64,000 nucleotides of DNA from Eucommia ulmoides (GCA_016647705.1 CM028335.1:1860001-1924000); one strand, 5' to 3'. Shown: positions 48,906 through 61,843, counted from the first letter of the stretch. A program made the numbers and translations. Notes: generated from the letters alone by a model not told the origin.

Positions 48906-49009
48906 TCGTTAATACTAATCACCGATTTTTCCTTTTGAGTTTTTCAAAAAAAATTAGGATACTAGGTATTTTTGTTAGAGTTAACATTTTAAAAAATTAA
49001 CAATTTTGA

Positions 49010-50450
49010 TTTTTTTTTTCATAAAATTGATGAAATATAGTATTTTTGTGAGGTATAATTTTAGATTTTGAGTTTTTCATAAATTTGAAAAAAATAATAT
49101 AATGAAAGAATATATTTTTTTAAATTTTTGAATTTCGACCGTTTGAACGAAACCTAATAATCTAGGGTCAAAGATTGCATTGCAACAACTAAACCCTATT
49201 TTGCATGCATGGGAAGAGGCCATTTTCACGCTATCATTTTTTTTTTCCTCATAAATATCGAAATAAATTTTAGATTTTATATTTAAAGTCAAACCAATTC
49301 TTTAAACAAAAAAGAAATTCATATATAGAGAGAAGAGTAAAGAGAGAAATCAAATGGTAAAACTACATTTTTATCCGTCTACTATATCTTTATTTTCACT
49401 TTAGTTCATCAAGTATTGATTTCAACAATTTCAACCCCAATTTGTTGAAAATTCATCCATAAAACTATTACTTAAAAAAATTCAAAATAAGTATGACTCG
49501 TTTCTGTAACTTTTTCCCTCTAAGCTATTACTCTCATACCAGAGAGGTTTCGCCGAGACAAATTTCGTCTCGGCCTTGTGCAAGTACAGCTCCCTGAAGG
49601 GTAAGACTCTAAATTTTAGCTAATCAGTCCCCAGATCGTCAGTTTCAATTCACTTGAAGAATTTCCAACTCCAACTTCGACTCAGCAACTCCACATTAGT
49701 AGGAGGACCCACTTATTCCTGATTAGACCATACTCGAGGTGTTTGCAACTTTGGGACATCAACAAAGTTATTTGTTTGTTATTTTATTACATATTTGTAA
49801 AAGTTAATTTGTAGAAATATAATTTCTCTTTCATGATTATTTATGTAATTTTTAATATTATATTTATATTTGGTATTTATAAAACAACATTACTCAACAA
49901 AATTTATGCATTCGCTTTCAAATACTGTTGCCAAAATAATAAAATGATATCTATGTGTTTCATGTTTCAATATTAAAAATTTATTATAATTTTTTTCTAT
50001 GACATCGTAATGCACTTTTCAATATTAATTATTTACTAAAAAAATTAATTTCAGCACTTGTAAATAAAGTCAAACGTCAATTTATTGAATCTAAATGTAA
50101 GGATAACTAAATAAAAATTCTAGTGTTTAATTCGAAAATAAAATAGAACTTTGAGGGGTGATACTGTAATTTATTTTCCTACCCAGAACCCTTAATTTGG
50201 AGTTCAATTCATCTTCTCTCTTTCGGATTTTGCTACCTAAATAATAGTTGACTTTTCAAAAAATAAAATAAAATCTAATTTTGATTTTCTTTCTAGAAAA
50301 GGCGGGGAAAATGAGTTTAAAAATCTTACCCACACTCACTAAAGAGAGATTTAATTTTCTTTCATTTTCTGCCGAGAAGTTTTCATTTTCCGTTTCACGG
50401 CGGCGGCAATCGGTGACTTTTCTCTTTCACAGCTGTGGTGATCGGTGACC
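49010..50450. other. Upstream region of the inverted MED26-like copy
   Basis: Reverse complement of 47455-48905; no gene. It includes the inverted cassette at about 49330-49520. Confidence 0.6.
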
Positions 50451-50999
50451 ATGGATGTAGAGAAGATGTTTTGGCAAAAGATCCAGCAGGAAGAACAGTT
50501 GGGTATTTTCGATCTGGTAGAGATAGCCATCGGTGTGGCTTCTCTCAAGCCAGAGTTCGAGAACTGGCGATCGAGATTGGCCGATCTTCTGTTCGATCAA
50601 CCCATCTATCCTTTGGGAGATTTTAATGGCGTTCAAGAAATGAGGGACTTTAAAATGGTGTCCCAAGAGTCTATCAACAATAATAGAGCGGAGCGGCGAG
50701 GCACTGTCGAAATCAAGATCAAGAAGTTACCATCCGTTGGCAAAATCGATACGGAAGAGATAATAGCCGCGCCGACCCGGATTTCTGGCAACAATGAAGG
50801 CTGCAACACCGTCAAGTGTTTGGTTATGGTTGATCCTTTCGACATGGAAGAAACACATGCGAAGAGTTGGGTTGCTGATAAAGTTCAGGGAAGAGGAGCA
50901 CAGAAGAGCAAGATGCCAATGGTGGTCGTTGGTCATCAAATTAGGGCAACGCCTAGGCGGAGGTTAAGTCGGTTAAGGTTCTTCCATTCCACCGCCTAG
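50451..50999 (+). pseudogene. 3'-truncated MED26-like copy fused to LTR sequence
   Basis: Starts M-D-V-E-K-M-F-W-Q-K at 50451 and runs in frame, with many substitutions but no stop, to G-H-Q-I-R-A-T-P (about 50950). There it meets the LTR of the non-coding retroelement and reads on for about 16 residues (R-R-R-L-S-R-L) to a stop at 50999. The conserved C-terminal tail is lost, so the 182-residue product is unlikely to work like the intact protein. Confidence 0.75.
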
Positions 51000-53379
51000 G
51001 CGGTGGAATCTCTGTCTAGGCCGTGGGACTGCTCCAAAGTTTCTGCCTCTTCATCGCCTAGGTGGTGGAATTTTCGCCTAGGCCGAGGGACTGCTCATAT
51101 TTTAAGCATTATCTGCATTCTCACCACCTCAGTGGTGGATTCCTCGCCTCGGCGGTGGCTCTTGTAATCTTAAAACCTTATTTCTTCATAATTTCTTCAC
51201 CATTTTCCCACCGTTTTTGCTCATTTGTCTCTTGTTTGCGTCCCTACACCTGAATTACATAAAAACAAACTAAAAACAATTAAATATAACTAAAACACTC
51301 GAAAATTATTAAATCCAGTTTAGAAGTAGATAGGTATTTTACACCTATCAAATACCTCCAAACTTGGTATTTTGCTATTCCTCGAGTAAAACACCCTAAC
51401 ACTAAATTAAACTAACTACTCTAATTAACTAACAACTAATCTAAAAATGAATAACATAACAAAGAAGAAGTATACACATGCGAGTTCCAAATTCAATCGA
51501 AGAGACTAAGTTGGTCCTCCTTCAACATCCCTAAATCTGATCAGGTTCAGGAAATAATACACACCAAGTGGTGTTCTAGAATTTCAACACTCAATATCAA
51601 TAAAAACCATTCTAGATCCATTGAAATGTGTGTGAGAAAGAGAGTTTAAATGTATAACTAACCAAACTCCATATTGGATCATTTAGTAGACAAGTTCATA
51701 ATTTAAACCCTAAAAGATTCAGGAAAATCATACACTTGACTAGACTCGACTATCCACTAATGTACGTTCGGACATTCTCAAAGATCAATAGGGCTTGGTT
51801 AAGCTTTGAAGAATGACCAAAGGTATCGTATGAATAGAAAATAGCAAATCGTTAAGATAAAACGATACCCAAAGTACAAATGCTTGTCGCTATCACTCTC
51901 TCATAACCCCACACATTGAAAATACAAGCTTGAACAAAAATTTAAGAACGCTGTATTCACTTGTCGAAAGAAATGAAAATAAAAACTATATTCATATAGA
52001 TTTTTTTTTTAGAAACATTGTCACACCCCCAAACTTATTCGAATTTGTAAAATTTTAGGGGCGTTAAAAAATAATGACAAGTGAATACAGTAATACTGAA
52101 CCAATAACAATTCATCCAAAACCCCAATCGCTCACTTCAAGTGCATTAGTCTATGCAACTTGATTTCACTCGATTTTAACTTTTAGGCTTAGCGATAATA
52201 GTTTGAAAAAATGTAATTGGATAGAGGATTGAAACGTGTTCAGAATTGAAAAGATTATCGACTTCGACAGGGTAACAAGGGGTATAAATTTTTCAGGTTA
52301 GCTTCAAAGGTTCAAGCGAAAAAAGTGAAGGCCTAAATCATGGCTCCGAAATTACCTTACCTAAGATTTCGCCTCAAGTCTACCCCCAAATCAAGTTCTA
52401 GATTCCTATTTTCTGTCATAAACTTATTACTGAATAATCAACGTCAATTCATTCAAATAATTATACATTGAGTTCATGCGATCGTGCGATTTAAGGATCA
52501 TACACACAAAACATACATGACTAGCATTATCCCCGACATCGATATACAATTAAGAGATAATTTTCATCATTGAGAAATGGACCTAGACGAATTCAACAAC
52601 TCATCAAGTATAAACGACTTCATACGTAAACATTTCTACATTAAATCTAAATACTAACATACATATACTAAATTAAGAATTTAACATGCATAAACAAAAA
52701 TTTAAATAAAACTTAACTAAAAATTAAAGTTTTACATACAAAAAATATTTTTATCATTCACATCTTTCTTTAACAACACAAAACATGATGTACATTCCCC
52801 CCAAACTTAAGAAGATGCAATGTCGTTACTGACTAAGCAGCGAACCCAATAACGGTTTATAGTAATGACAAGTAAAATTGGGTGTCGACACATACCTAGG
52901 GGTTAAGACTTAAAAGTCTCACCCCTTACTGTTCGTTGGGAGGATAGTCATCTCCACCACTATCACGTCGGAATGGAAATTGTGGCGGTTGCAAAAGGTG
53001 CGGCGACACATGCCAAAGTGGTCGCACATGAACCTATAAATTTGATCTTGCGCACACACTAATCACAACGTTTGAATAAAATATAAACATGTAGCATGCA
53101 ATTTTGTTTCACACAATTTAACAATCCATGAAAAACCTAGTTTATCACCAAAAATAAAATTGAAATCCTGTAGTGATAAAGAATATCGCGAAAATGGGGG
53201 TTTGAAAATTGATTTTTGGTGGATGATTTGGGGTGGAAATCACAAATTCTATAAAGGGAAGGATGAATATTTGAGGGTTGGAAACGGTTTGGGAGGATGA
53301 AAATGAATTTTTTTTGGAGTTTTAGAGGTGGTTGTGACGTTTTTGAAAAGCAGGATTGTTTTAATCAAACAGAGGCCTC

Positions 53380-54540
53380 ACCGTCGCAGCGGTGGGAATC
53401 ATTGCCTCGGCGATGTAAGCGCCTTTTTAAAACCAAAACATTCTACCGTGTCACCGCCTTTTTAAAAAACATAACACTCTGTTATTTCACCGTTGCGGCG
53501 GTGAGACGTTGATGCTGAAAACTTGACATCCTGTATTTTCACCGCCGCGGCAGTGAGTCTGCTGCTGGATTTTTATTTTTTCTTCAAGTTTTCACGCAAC
53601 AGCTCCACACCATGTGTTTCCACTTAGCTTGTTCAATGTTTATAAGTGCGAAACACATCTATGATTATCGTCACTCCCTAATTTACCTCCAAACACGCTC
53701 CGAGACCAATCCGGCCTCCAAAAAATAAATAATAGCAAAAAATAGGGTAAAACTTGATACACTCGGTTTTGGATCAAAAAAATGTAACTTGCTTGATTTA
53801 ATATCCCTAACTGGACTTGGTTGAGCATTTTTCACCAAAATCCCTCATAGACAAGGAATTTGGGAAAAAACATTCTCCGTTGGATCACGATTCATGGTAT
53901 TGAAGTTGGATTATTGTTTATCTCCTTATCCTTTTCAACGTATACTTGATCTCGGGATCAAGAGTCAAGAATTTCAACTTCTTCTACATTGCATGCACTG
54001 TTTGATCACTACTCTAGTCCGCGTGAGTTTTGCCCTAACCTCATCGATTGCACACTAACTAACGTCCTCCCGGGTCGTTAGATCGTAACGATGTGTTTAC
54101 CCGAGTCCGAATACGGGGTTACCTCTCCCGAGTGTCAAACCCCTTATTCTCAAATCCAACCCTAGTACCTTAACAAGAATATTAAAGTCTTCATAAAATG
54201 ATAAACACAATCGGATTTAAATACAAACAACCATTAAGAAAACGTATATTCCATCAAACTAGTATTTACACAACTACATCGATCCCTAACTAATATTTAT
54301 CTAATCTATCGTGATCTTGACGATATAAGCATTAATACAAGAGATATTCATCATCATTTACAATAAAACATTAAATTACAAAGAGAGAAATAAAGAGTGA
54401 AAGATCAAATCTTAAAGTGAAGTGATCCACTATCACCAAAGATCGATCTACCAATGTTTCCTCTTTTCCGGATGATAAATCTCTTCTTCAAGAATGGCCA
54501 AGGATCACCTCCTAAAGTTAGGGGCGTCCAACAGTGTCCA
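53380..54540 (-). repeat. Related LTR fragment nested inside the retroelement
   Basis: 54015-54535 is a direct repeat of 55018-55535 within the 5' LTR, with about 10% differences (for example cgttagatcgtaacgatgtg in both). 53380-53560 has related ttcaccgccgcggcagtgag / caccgttgcggcggtgag words. It seems to be part of a second LTR of the same family from nested insertion or unequal recombination. Confidence 0.55.
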
Positions 54541-54549
54541 GACCTCCCA

Positions 54550-54605
54550 AGTTTTTGGTGCCAAAAACTTGTACGACAACGGTGCCAAAAACTTGTACGA
54601 CGAGG
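54550..54605. repeat. Short tandem duplication at the primer-site region
   Basis: ggtgccaaaaacttgtacga occurs twice (about 54559 and 54581), duplicating the sequence next to the 5' LTR. Confidence 0.75.
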
Positions 54606-56763
54606 CGTTTGTTACGCGCTCGCGTATTGACTACTCGCAAGTGCACGAAGTCTAATTTTAATATAGTAGATCATTTAAGATCGGATATCATTCCCACAGG
54701 GATGATTTGAATAAGTTGAATACCGCAATTAGCATAGTCTCCTATTATCCAGACGGTTAAATAAATGATTTTAAATTAAACTAATTAAAACTAAACTAAA
54801 CTACAATTAGTGGGTTAATCATAACTAAGTTTATTACCTAGGGATTGATTTCGTTCACTTAATACACATTTGATTTCATTTTAGTTAACAATAACGGAGT
54901 TTATGGTATCCAACAATCTTGGTTCTAAAACTCCTCCGCCACCTCTTTCGAGTGTAAGACGGGGGAATACGCAACTTTGTGTTAACGCCGAGGTCCCCCT
55001 CAACGTCTTAACGACTCTAGGCCGCGTGAATCTTGTCCCTACGTCATCGATTACACACTAACTAACGCCCTCCCAGGTCGTTAGATCGTAACGATGTGTT
55101 TACCCTAATCCGAATCCAGGGTTACATCTTCCGAGTGTCAAACCCTAGATTCTCAAATCCAACCCTAATACCTTAACAAGCATATTGAAGTTGTCATAAA
55201 ATGATAAACACAATCGAATTTAAAAGCAAACAACCATTAAAGAAACATATATTAAATCAAATGAGTATTTACACAATTACATCGATCTCTAGCTAATATT
55301 TATCTAATCTAACATGATCTTGGCTGTTAGAACTATAAACCAAGAGATATTTATCATCATTTAGAATAAAACATGAAATTACAAAGAGAGAAATAAAAAG
55401 AGAAAGATCAAATCTTAAAGTGGAGTGATTCACTGTCGCTAAAGACCGATTCACCAATGTTTCCTCTTCTCCGGATGATGAATATCCTCTTCAAGAATGG
55501 CCAAGAATCAAGCTCCTAAAGTTAGGGACGTTCCATGCTCCAAGAGTTCTTAAGGGAAGTGGGATAATAGGTATTAATAGGCACAAGGTTTCAAAATATC
55601 TATTTGCTATGCAGAGGTCACCGCCTAGGCGAAGGTTAAGTTGGTTAAGGTTCTGCCGTTTCACCGCCTAGGCGGTGGAATCTCCGCTTAAGTCGTGGGA
55701 CTGCTCCAAAGTTTCTGCTTCTTCTCTGCCTAGGCGGTGGAATTTCTGCCTAGGCCGAAGGACTACTCATATTTTAAGCATCCTCTGCATTCTCACTTCC
55801 TCAGCGGTGGATTCCTGGCTGTAGCGGTGGCTCTTGTAATTTTGAAACCTTGTTTCTTCATTATTTCTTTACCGTTTTTCCACTGTTTTCGCTCGTTTGT
55901 CGCTTGTTTGCGTCCCTACACCTGAATTACATAAAAACAAACTAAAAAGTAATTAAATATAACTAAAACACTCGGAAACTATCAAATCCGGTTTAGAAGT
56001 AGATAGGTATTTTATACCTATCAGGTAGGCAGTATATAAACCCGCTAGTCGATCCGATGTTAAGGAATTACGTCGAATTTCAACCGAGCAGACCGAAAAA
56101 TATTATATAGTCAACCGGGTTTGGCCGGTACAGATCGGGCAATGGTAGCGGGTGGGTCAGCTTTCCGGATTCATGTGTACACGTCTAGGTGTGACTCACT
56201 GAAAAAACTCAATTTTGTCGCTTTTATGAAAAAGTGTAATTCATGAACTTTTGAAAAGTTATTGAAGTTTTTATTGTAATGACTATATTACTTTTAACAA
56301 TTTAAAATAAATGAATAACTAAAACTTAAAATACATAAATGTGACTTTAATTTTTTATTTTATATATATATATATTATCTTTTTACATTAACATTCCCAT
56401 TTAAACAAATATATTTTTTTCACTCTTTTCTTTTTCAACATATTAAAAAAAAAATGGGATGGTGGGTGGGTTGGGGTGAGATCGATTAAAAGTTTAAATG
56501 TATTTTTTTTTTTTTTAATGGGAGTAAAAAGTCTTTTACTTAATGGCGGTGGTAGTGATTTTTTTATTTTTTAAAAAAAAAAAACTAACTGAATAAAAAT
56601 ATATATATATATATATATATTTTAAATAAGATAAGAACATTTATGTCCTTTTTTTTCTCAAAAAAAAGTTCAATGGATTGACTGAATTTTTCAAATAATA
56701 CGGGGGTTTGTCATAAAATGATAGGGAAGGTAAGTGATAAATATTAATTTATAAATTTAAATA

Positions 56764-57212
56764 AGGGTAAATTGCCTTTTATCCCTTGTACTTTATCTAA
56801 TTATCATTTTGTTCCCTCCACTTCAAAAACTACATTTTACCGACTTCTACTTTTGAGCAAAGTGAGAAATTACATTTTTTTTTTCTGTTTAAATTAATGG
56901 AATATGATTAAAAATAGATGGAATTAAATTTTCTATCCAATTTTTGGATGAAATAGGCAAAATTATCCCATAATTTTAATTTTAATTAATTTTTAAAAAA
57001 TATTTATGATAAAAATGAATCAAAATTAAAATAAAGGGACAGTTTCGTCTATGACATCCAAAATTTGGATGAAAATTTTAACTCCATACATTTTTAAACA
57101 TGTTCCGTTTAATCTAAAAAGGGAAAAAAAAAAAGTTTTTTTTTTTTTTTTCAAAAGTAAAAACAGTGTAATTTTTTGAAGTGGAGAAACGATAAAGTGT
57201 TTTACCCTTCTA
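56764..57212. mobile_element. Long-TIR MITE, best-preserved copy
   Basis: About 450 bp, from gggtaaattgccttttatcc to ...gataaagtgttttaccc. The arms of some 75-130 bases are inverted repeats: ccctccacttcaaaaactac near 56814 against gtaattttttgaagtggaga near 57169. No coding region. A second copy follows directly (57290-57740). Confidence 0.75.
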
Positions 57213-57289
57213 ATAATTGGTGCATGCATATAATTCATATCATCGATTGATGAACAATGTCTCAAGATTATGTCATTCTAGAGTTACAT

Positions 57290-57740
57290 TTTATGATTTT
57301 ACTCCTCTCCATTTGCAGTAGCTACACTTTATCTATTTTTATTTTTAAATAAAGTTAGAAACTATTTCTTTTTTCCTTTAAATTAATGGAATACGATTAA
57401 AAATTAATAAAATTAAATTTTTAATCCAATTTTTTTGTTAAAATAGATAGAATTACCCATTTATGTTAATTTTAATTTAATTTTAAAAATATTTATGATA
57501 AAAAAAAATTAAATCAAAATGAAGATAAATGGACAATTTCGTTTATGTTATCCAAAAAATTGATGAAAATTTTAATTAACTCCATATATTTTTAGGCATC
57601 TTAGGTTAATTTAAATAGAAAAAAATTATTTTCTCACTTTGTTTAAAAATAGAAGTTAAGTGTAACTTTTTAAAATGGATGAATATAAAATAATAGTTAA
57701 ACAAAATAGAGGGGGATAAAAGGCAATTTACCCTTCTAAT
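57290..57740. mobile_element. Long-TIR MITE, adjacent copy
   Basis: Arms at 57300 (actcctctccatttgcagta, ctacactttatctatttt) and 57680-57735 (gttaaacaaaatagaggggg, aggcaatttaccc). Both copies are followed by the same flank, cttctaataattrgtgcatg. Confidence 0.7.
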
Positions 57741-57749
57741 AATTAGTGC

Positions 57750-57902
57750 ATGCATATAATTCTTATCATTGTTTCAAGATTTTGTCATTCAAGAGGCAGA
57801 AACCCCCCAGCCCCATGTGAAGATGACTATTGGGGTGAAGTCACTTAGATCTTCCAATTATTATGTATAATTTTTACTTTTTTGGAAATGTTTTATTAGG
57901 TA

Positions 57903-57938
<36 letters not shown>

Positions 57939-59270
57939 TTATTTATTTTTTTTTTTTTTTTTTTTTTTTTTTATTTTTTTAATTTGCTTGTACGTATACT
58001 CTTGCTTATGTAATTGCATTGCAGATGAAAGATGATTCAGTGCATCTTGACAGCTTGGCTATGGAAAAAAAACGAGATTTTGTTAGCACAATTCCGCCCA
58101 AGTAGGCATTTACGTTAGCTAAAATACTACTCTGCCTCATGAATAGCGTTTTGACTAATAAAAATATAAAATTATACCCTAACCATGTCATCCAAATGAA
58201 TTAGTTATTAATATTTTTATTTTTATTTTGACTAAAAAATCATTTATCTGTAGGTTGGAGAATTGATAGTTAAAAATTCTGACCAATTTTTGGCTAATCT
58301 CTCCACTATAGGTAGAAATGCCTGTGGAAATAACTATCAAGTAAAATAGATGGGATGACATAAATTTTTAAGTTTGGTTATTTGACTCATGGAATGACTA
58401 GTGAGTTGAAGTTGCTCTTATTGTCATGCATATACTGAAATCATCATGTGGTCATCGGCAAACAACTTCACCTCACGACTCTTTTAAATTTTTCAATACA
58501 ATGTATAATTTTTTGTCAATTTTTCCGTGATTGATTGAGTATTTAAAAACTTAAAAAAAATTATGCGTTCATTTCTAATTTCATCCAATTTCAAAGTACT
58601 AAACACTACTTTAAATTTTGAAATTTCGGTTAAATTATTAGATGTATTAAGAAATATATATATAGAAGTTAGAGGTTAATGGTCTGTTTGGGTGCGGTGT
58701 TTAATTTCAATAAAGAATTTGTAAAATTTTCTTAAAAGAAAAATTTATAAAACACCATCTCTTAAAACCTCTCTTTTGATTCCAAATCGTGGAGTATATT
58801 TGACATCGAATCTAAAGGATCTACTACTGGAAAAAATGAGAGTAAGAGGAAGAGAGACATATGGATGGAGTATATATCCTCTTTGTTGATTATAATTGAT
58901 GAACTCAGTTACCTCCCAAAAAGTACCATAGACGTCTCGAGGTTTCTCATGTGTCCAACATTTCACCACCAAGGTATCTTGCTGTCGTTGTTCTTTCCGA
59001 GTTAGACACCTTTCATTGTTCCGACTCAAGATGAACGTTGACTGTGCTTAAATCATGCAAGTCAGACTTCTCGAAAATGGACATAAATGTAGCGTTTTGG
59101 TAACACAAATCAAAGATTAATTTAGAACTGGAATTTGAATTGAAAATGAACGCATATACGTTGTTGTTCGTTTCTAATTTCAATTCCAAGGTTCAAATTC
59201 TGTGAAATCAAACACTACCTAATTAGGTAGTGTTTGGCAACACAAAATTGGAATTGCAATTCTATGTAAT
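57750..59270. other. Duplicated non-coding DNA
   Basis: Matches 19890-21370. Holds a (TA)n run (57905-57933) next to poly-T (57948-57972). No gene recognised. Confidence 0.6.
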
Positions 59271-60025
59271 TAGAATTCATTAGAATTGTAAAGCCATAAC
59301 ATTAGAATTTCATTGTTTCGTAGTATGTTGGAATTCAATTATAATTTCTTAATTCTAATTCTAATTCCATCATTTCGATTATTAAATCATTCATTTATAA
59401 TTCCACTATAACTACCATTATTATTTAATTATGAATCGTAGCAAAATTTGATAGAAAAAAAAATACATTTCACACTTTTGTTTTTTACTTTCTACACAAA
59501 AAATAATGACACTCATAGAAGCATCGGGTTTTTTCTTCTGTTTTTTATTTTTTTACTTTTATTCTGTATTTTTTATTTTTTGTTTTAATTCTGTGTTTTT
59601 TAAAATTTTCACTTTTAATTTTGGTATGGTATTTGTATAAAAAAATAAAAGTAAAAATCTAGAAGAATTGCAAAAAAAAAAAAAAAAACTAAAAATAGGA
59701 TTTGAAAAAAAAAAATTAAAGAAAACAAAAAAACAAAAGAAAGAAAAACAGATTTTTTTCTTTTATGTTTTTTAATTTAATTTATTTTTTGTTTTATTTT
59801 ATGTTTTTTGTTTTCTAATTTTTTTTACTTTTATTTTTCTCAATAAACACTATATACAAAAAAAAAATACGGAGAAAAAGTTTTAAAAAAGCTAAAAAAA
59901 AAACAAGCGAGAAAGATAGAGTAAAAAACAAAACAGAAAAAGAAAAAAAAATATGTTGAACGTTGTTTTTTTCAACAAAATATGATAAGAAATGTCTTGG
60001 GTATTTTTGTGAAATGATAGGGGTG
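59271..60025. mobile_element. Stretch present only in the right copy, MITE-like
   Basis: About 750 bases absent from the left copy (which passes straight from ..gtaattagaattctgtg to ..taggtataaactcaat at 21370-21400). It starts amid tagtgtttggcaacacaaaa words and is rich in A and T homopolymers. It may be an element interior that was deleted on the left rather than a new insertion. Confidence 0.35.
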
Positions 60026-60786
60026 TCTCATGTATAAACTCAATACAAAACCATTCATTTTACAAATATATTTTTGACCCAATTTTTAAAGAATTGAATT
60101 TGTAATTCTTCGTTTAGGTCCTAGAATTCAAGTTAATAAGGAATTTGACTCCATAGAATTATAAATGAAAACAGAATGTAGGGTTTATCCTTTAAAAAAT
60201 ACATTCAAAAAAAAAACATTCCAAGGATTCTTTACTTGAGAATGGCATGGGGCTTTCCGAGATGGTGACTAGTGATTCCAAGGAACATCATGAAAAGAAA
60301 AAGTTGATGTACTTCAACCCTTTCACCGTGATGAATAAAGGTAGAGTTAGTTCATTAGGCCATGTTTGGTTCTCTAAATTATCCTATTATTCATTCGAAC
60401 AAAGATACGTTTCGTTAGTTAATTTAAGTGTCTTTAATTCTTTCAACCAAACGCGCCTTAGTGTTTCAACCTGTTACCACTCTACTTTATTACTTAATTA
60501 AAAAAAAAACGAAAAAAAAAAATCTGCTTTATTGCCTTTGCTTTTTTGATTCTTCTTGCTTCTGCTAGTGCATGAAGGGGAAAAAAAGCTTTATTTTCCT
60601 TTCAACATTTTATTACTCTTTTCATGTTTACAAAAGCTTTGCCAGACTGATGCAATCTTTTTAACTATGGATATGATGCTCTTTAAGCAAACTTTGATGT
60701 AAAACTAATAATTTAGGCGTTTAGCGGTTACGGTTTGGTAACGTCTTTTTTAGATAATTTTGTGCTACAAAACTCTCGTTAAGCAA

Positions 60787-60870
<84 letters not shown>

Positions 60871-61096
60871 CATTTAAAAAAAATGAATTAAAAAAAAATA
60901 GAAATAAAACGATTTTTTTTTAAATGTAATTTTTTTTATGTTTTTTATTTTCTAGTTTTTTACTTTTTTATTTTTTATATAAACACCATATACACAAAAT
61001 AAAAATAAAACAAGTAAAATAAAAAAAAATATTGAACAAAAACAAACAAATATAAAAATAAAAAATAGAAAACAAAAGATAGGAGAAAGAGTAGAA

Positions 61097-61142
<46 letters not shown>

Positions 61143-61803
61143 TAAAATAAAAACATAAGAAAAGAATATATAATTACAAGCGTATTTTTGTCAATAAACT
61201 TTGGCAAGAGATGTCTAGCGTATTACGAAAATGATAAGAGTGGTCCTGGTATTTGTCAAAATGTTAACTAGGAAGTATTAACACTATCTTAATACTATCC
61301 ATATAAATGATCTTTTTACTACCAAAAAAAAATTATAAATGATTGGAAAAAATATAATTACTTTTTGAAAATAAAAATAAAAATTATATTCATATATATT
61401 TTTATTTTTATAAGTATTTTTATGTGCAAAATAAACAATAAAATATGTTTGGATATTGAATTAAAATTAAAATAAAGGGAAAAGTAACTCGGAGAACCAA
61501 CTTCTCATAGAAGAAAACTTTCTGAGATTGAAACAAAAAGTTGTAACATTTACTTTTGGGGTTTGGACGCTTTGAACCCCTTAAGTTTTATTAAACTCTC
61601 ATTTTGATCATCATAGTTTTAATTTGAACATACAACATCTTAAAGTTTCTTAGTCATTCCACTACATTTGAAGTCATTAATCACTATCCCCACTAAATTT
61701 TTTGATGAGGAACAATCAGTTGCCATGCACTTGACCGTTTTAAGAGATTTATAATCAATTACAGTCTCCTTACTGAGTTTCCTCTCATTCCTCTTGGACT
61801 TGG

Positions 61804-61843
<40 letters not shown>

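Larger units (their letters stand above)
46938..50953. repeat. 4-kb palindrome: inverted duplication of the MED26-like 5' region
   Basis: Left arm 46938-48905 and right arm about 49010-50953 are reverse complements with small indels (for example a 26-base stretch around 49130-49155 that the left arm lacks); the spacer is roughly 100 bases around 48957. The arms carry the 5' two-thirds of the MED26-like gene pointing outward plus 1.5 kb of upstream DNA. The left-unit copy (9576-11300) has only one arm. Confidence 0.85.
50946..56023 (-). mobile_element. Truncated non-coding LTR retroelement (LARD-like)
   Basis: In minus orientation: 5' LTR 56023-54610 (1414 bp, TGATAGGTAT...GCGCGTAACA), then CAAGTTTTTGGCACCGTTGT (about 54598-54550), a motif that follows the 5' LTR in Tat/Athila-related elements, then a 3.2 kb interior without protein-coding frames, a polypurine-like AAGTTTGGAGGTATT, and the first 405 bp of the 3' LTR (51350-50946), which is cut off at the MED26-like copy. 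LTR copies share ccgcctaggcggtggaatct words. Phrases such as ccccccaaacttaagaagatgc (52797) in the interior are typical of large retrotransposon derivatives. It needs proteins from other elements. Confidence 0.65.

Noticed and set aside
60247..60501. ATG-started frame of 84 residues in the right unit
   Set aside because: The left copy (21600-21840) does not preserve the start and frame, so it is not under coding constraint.
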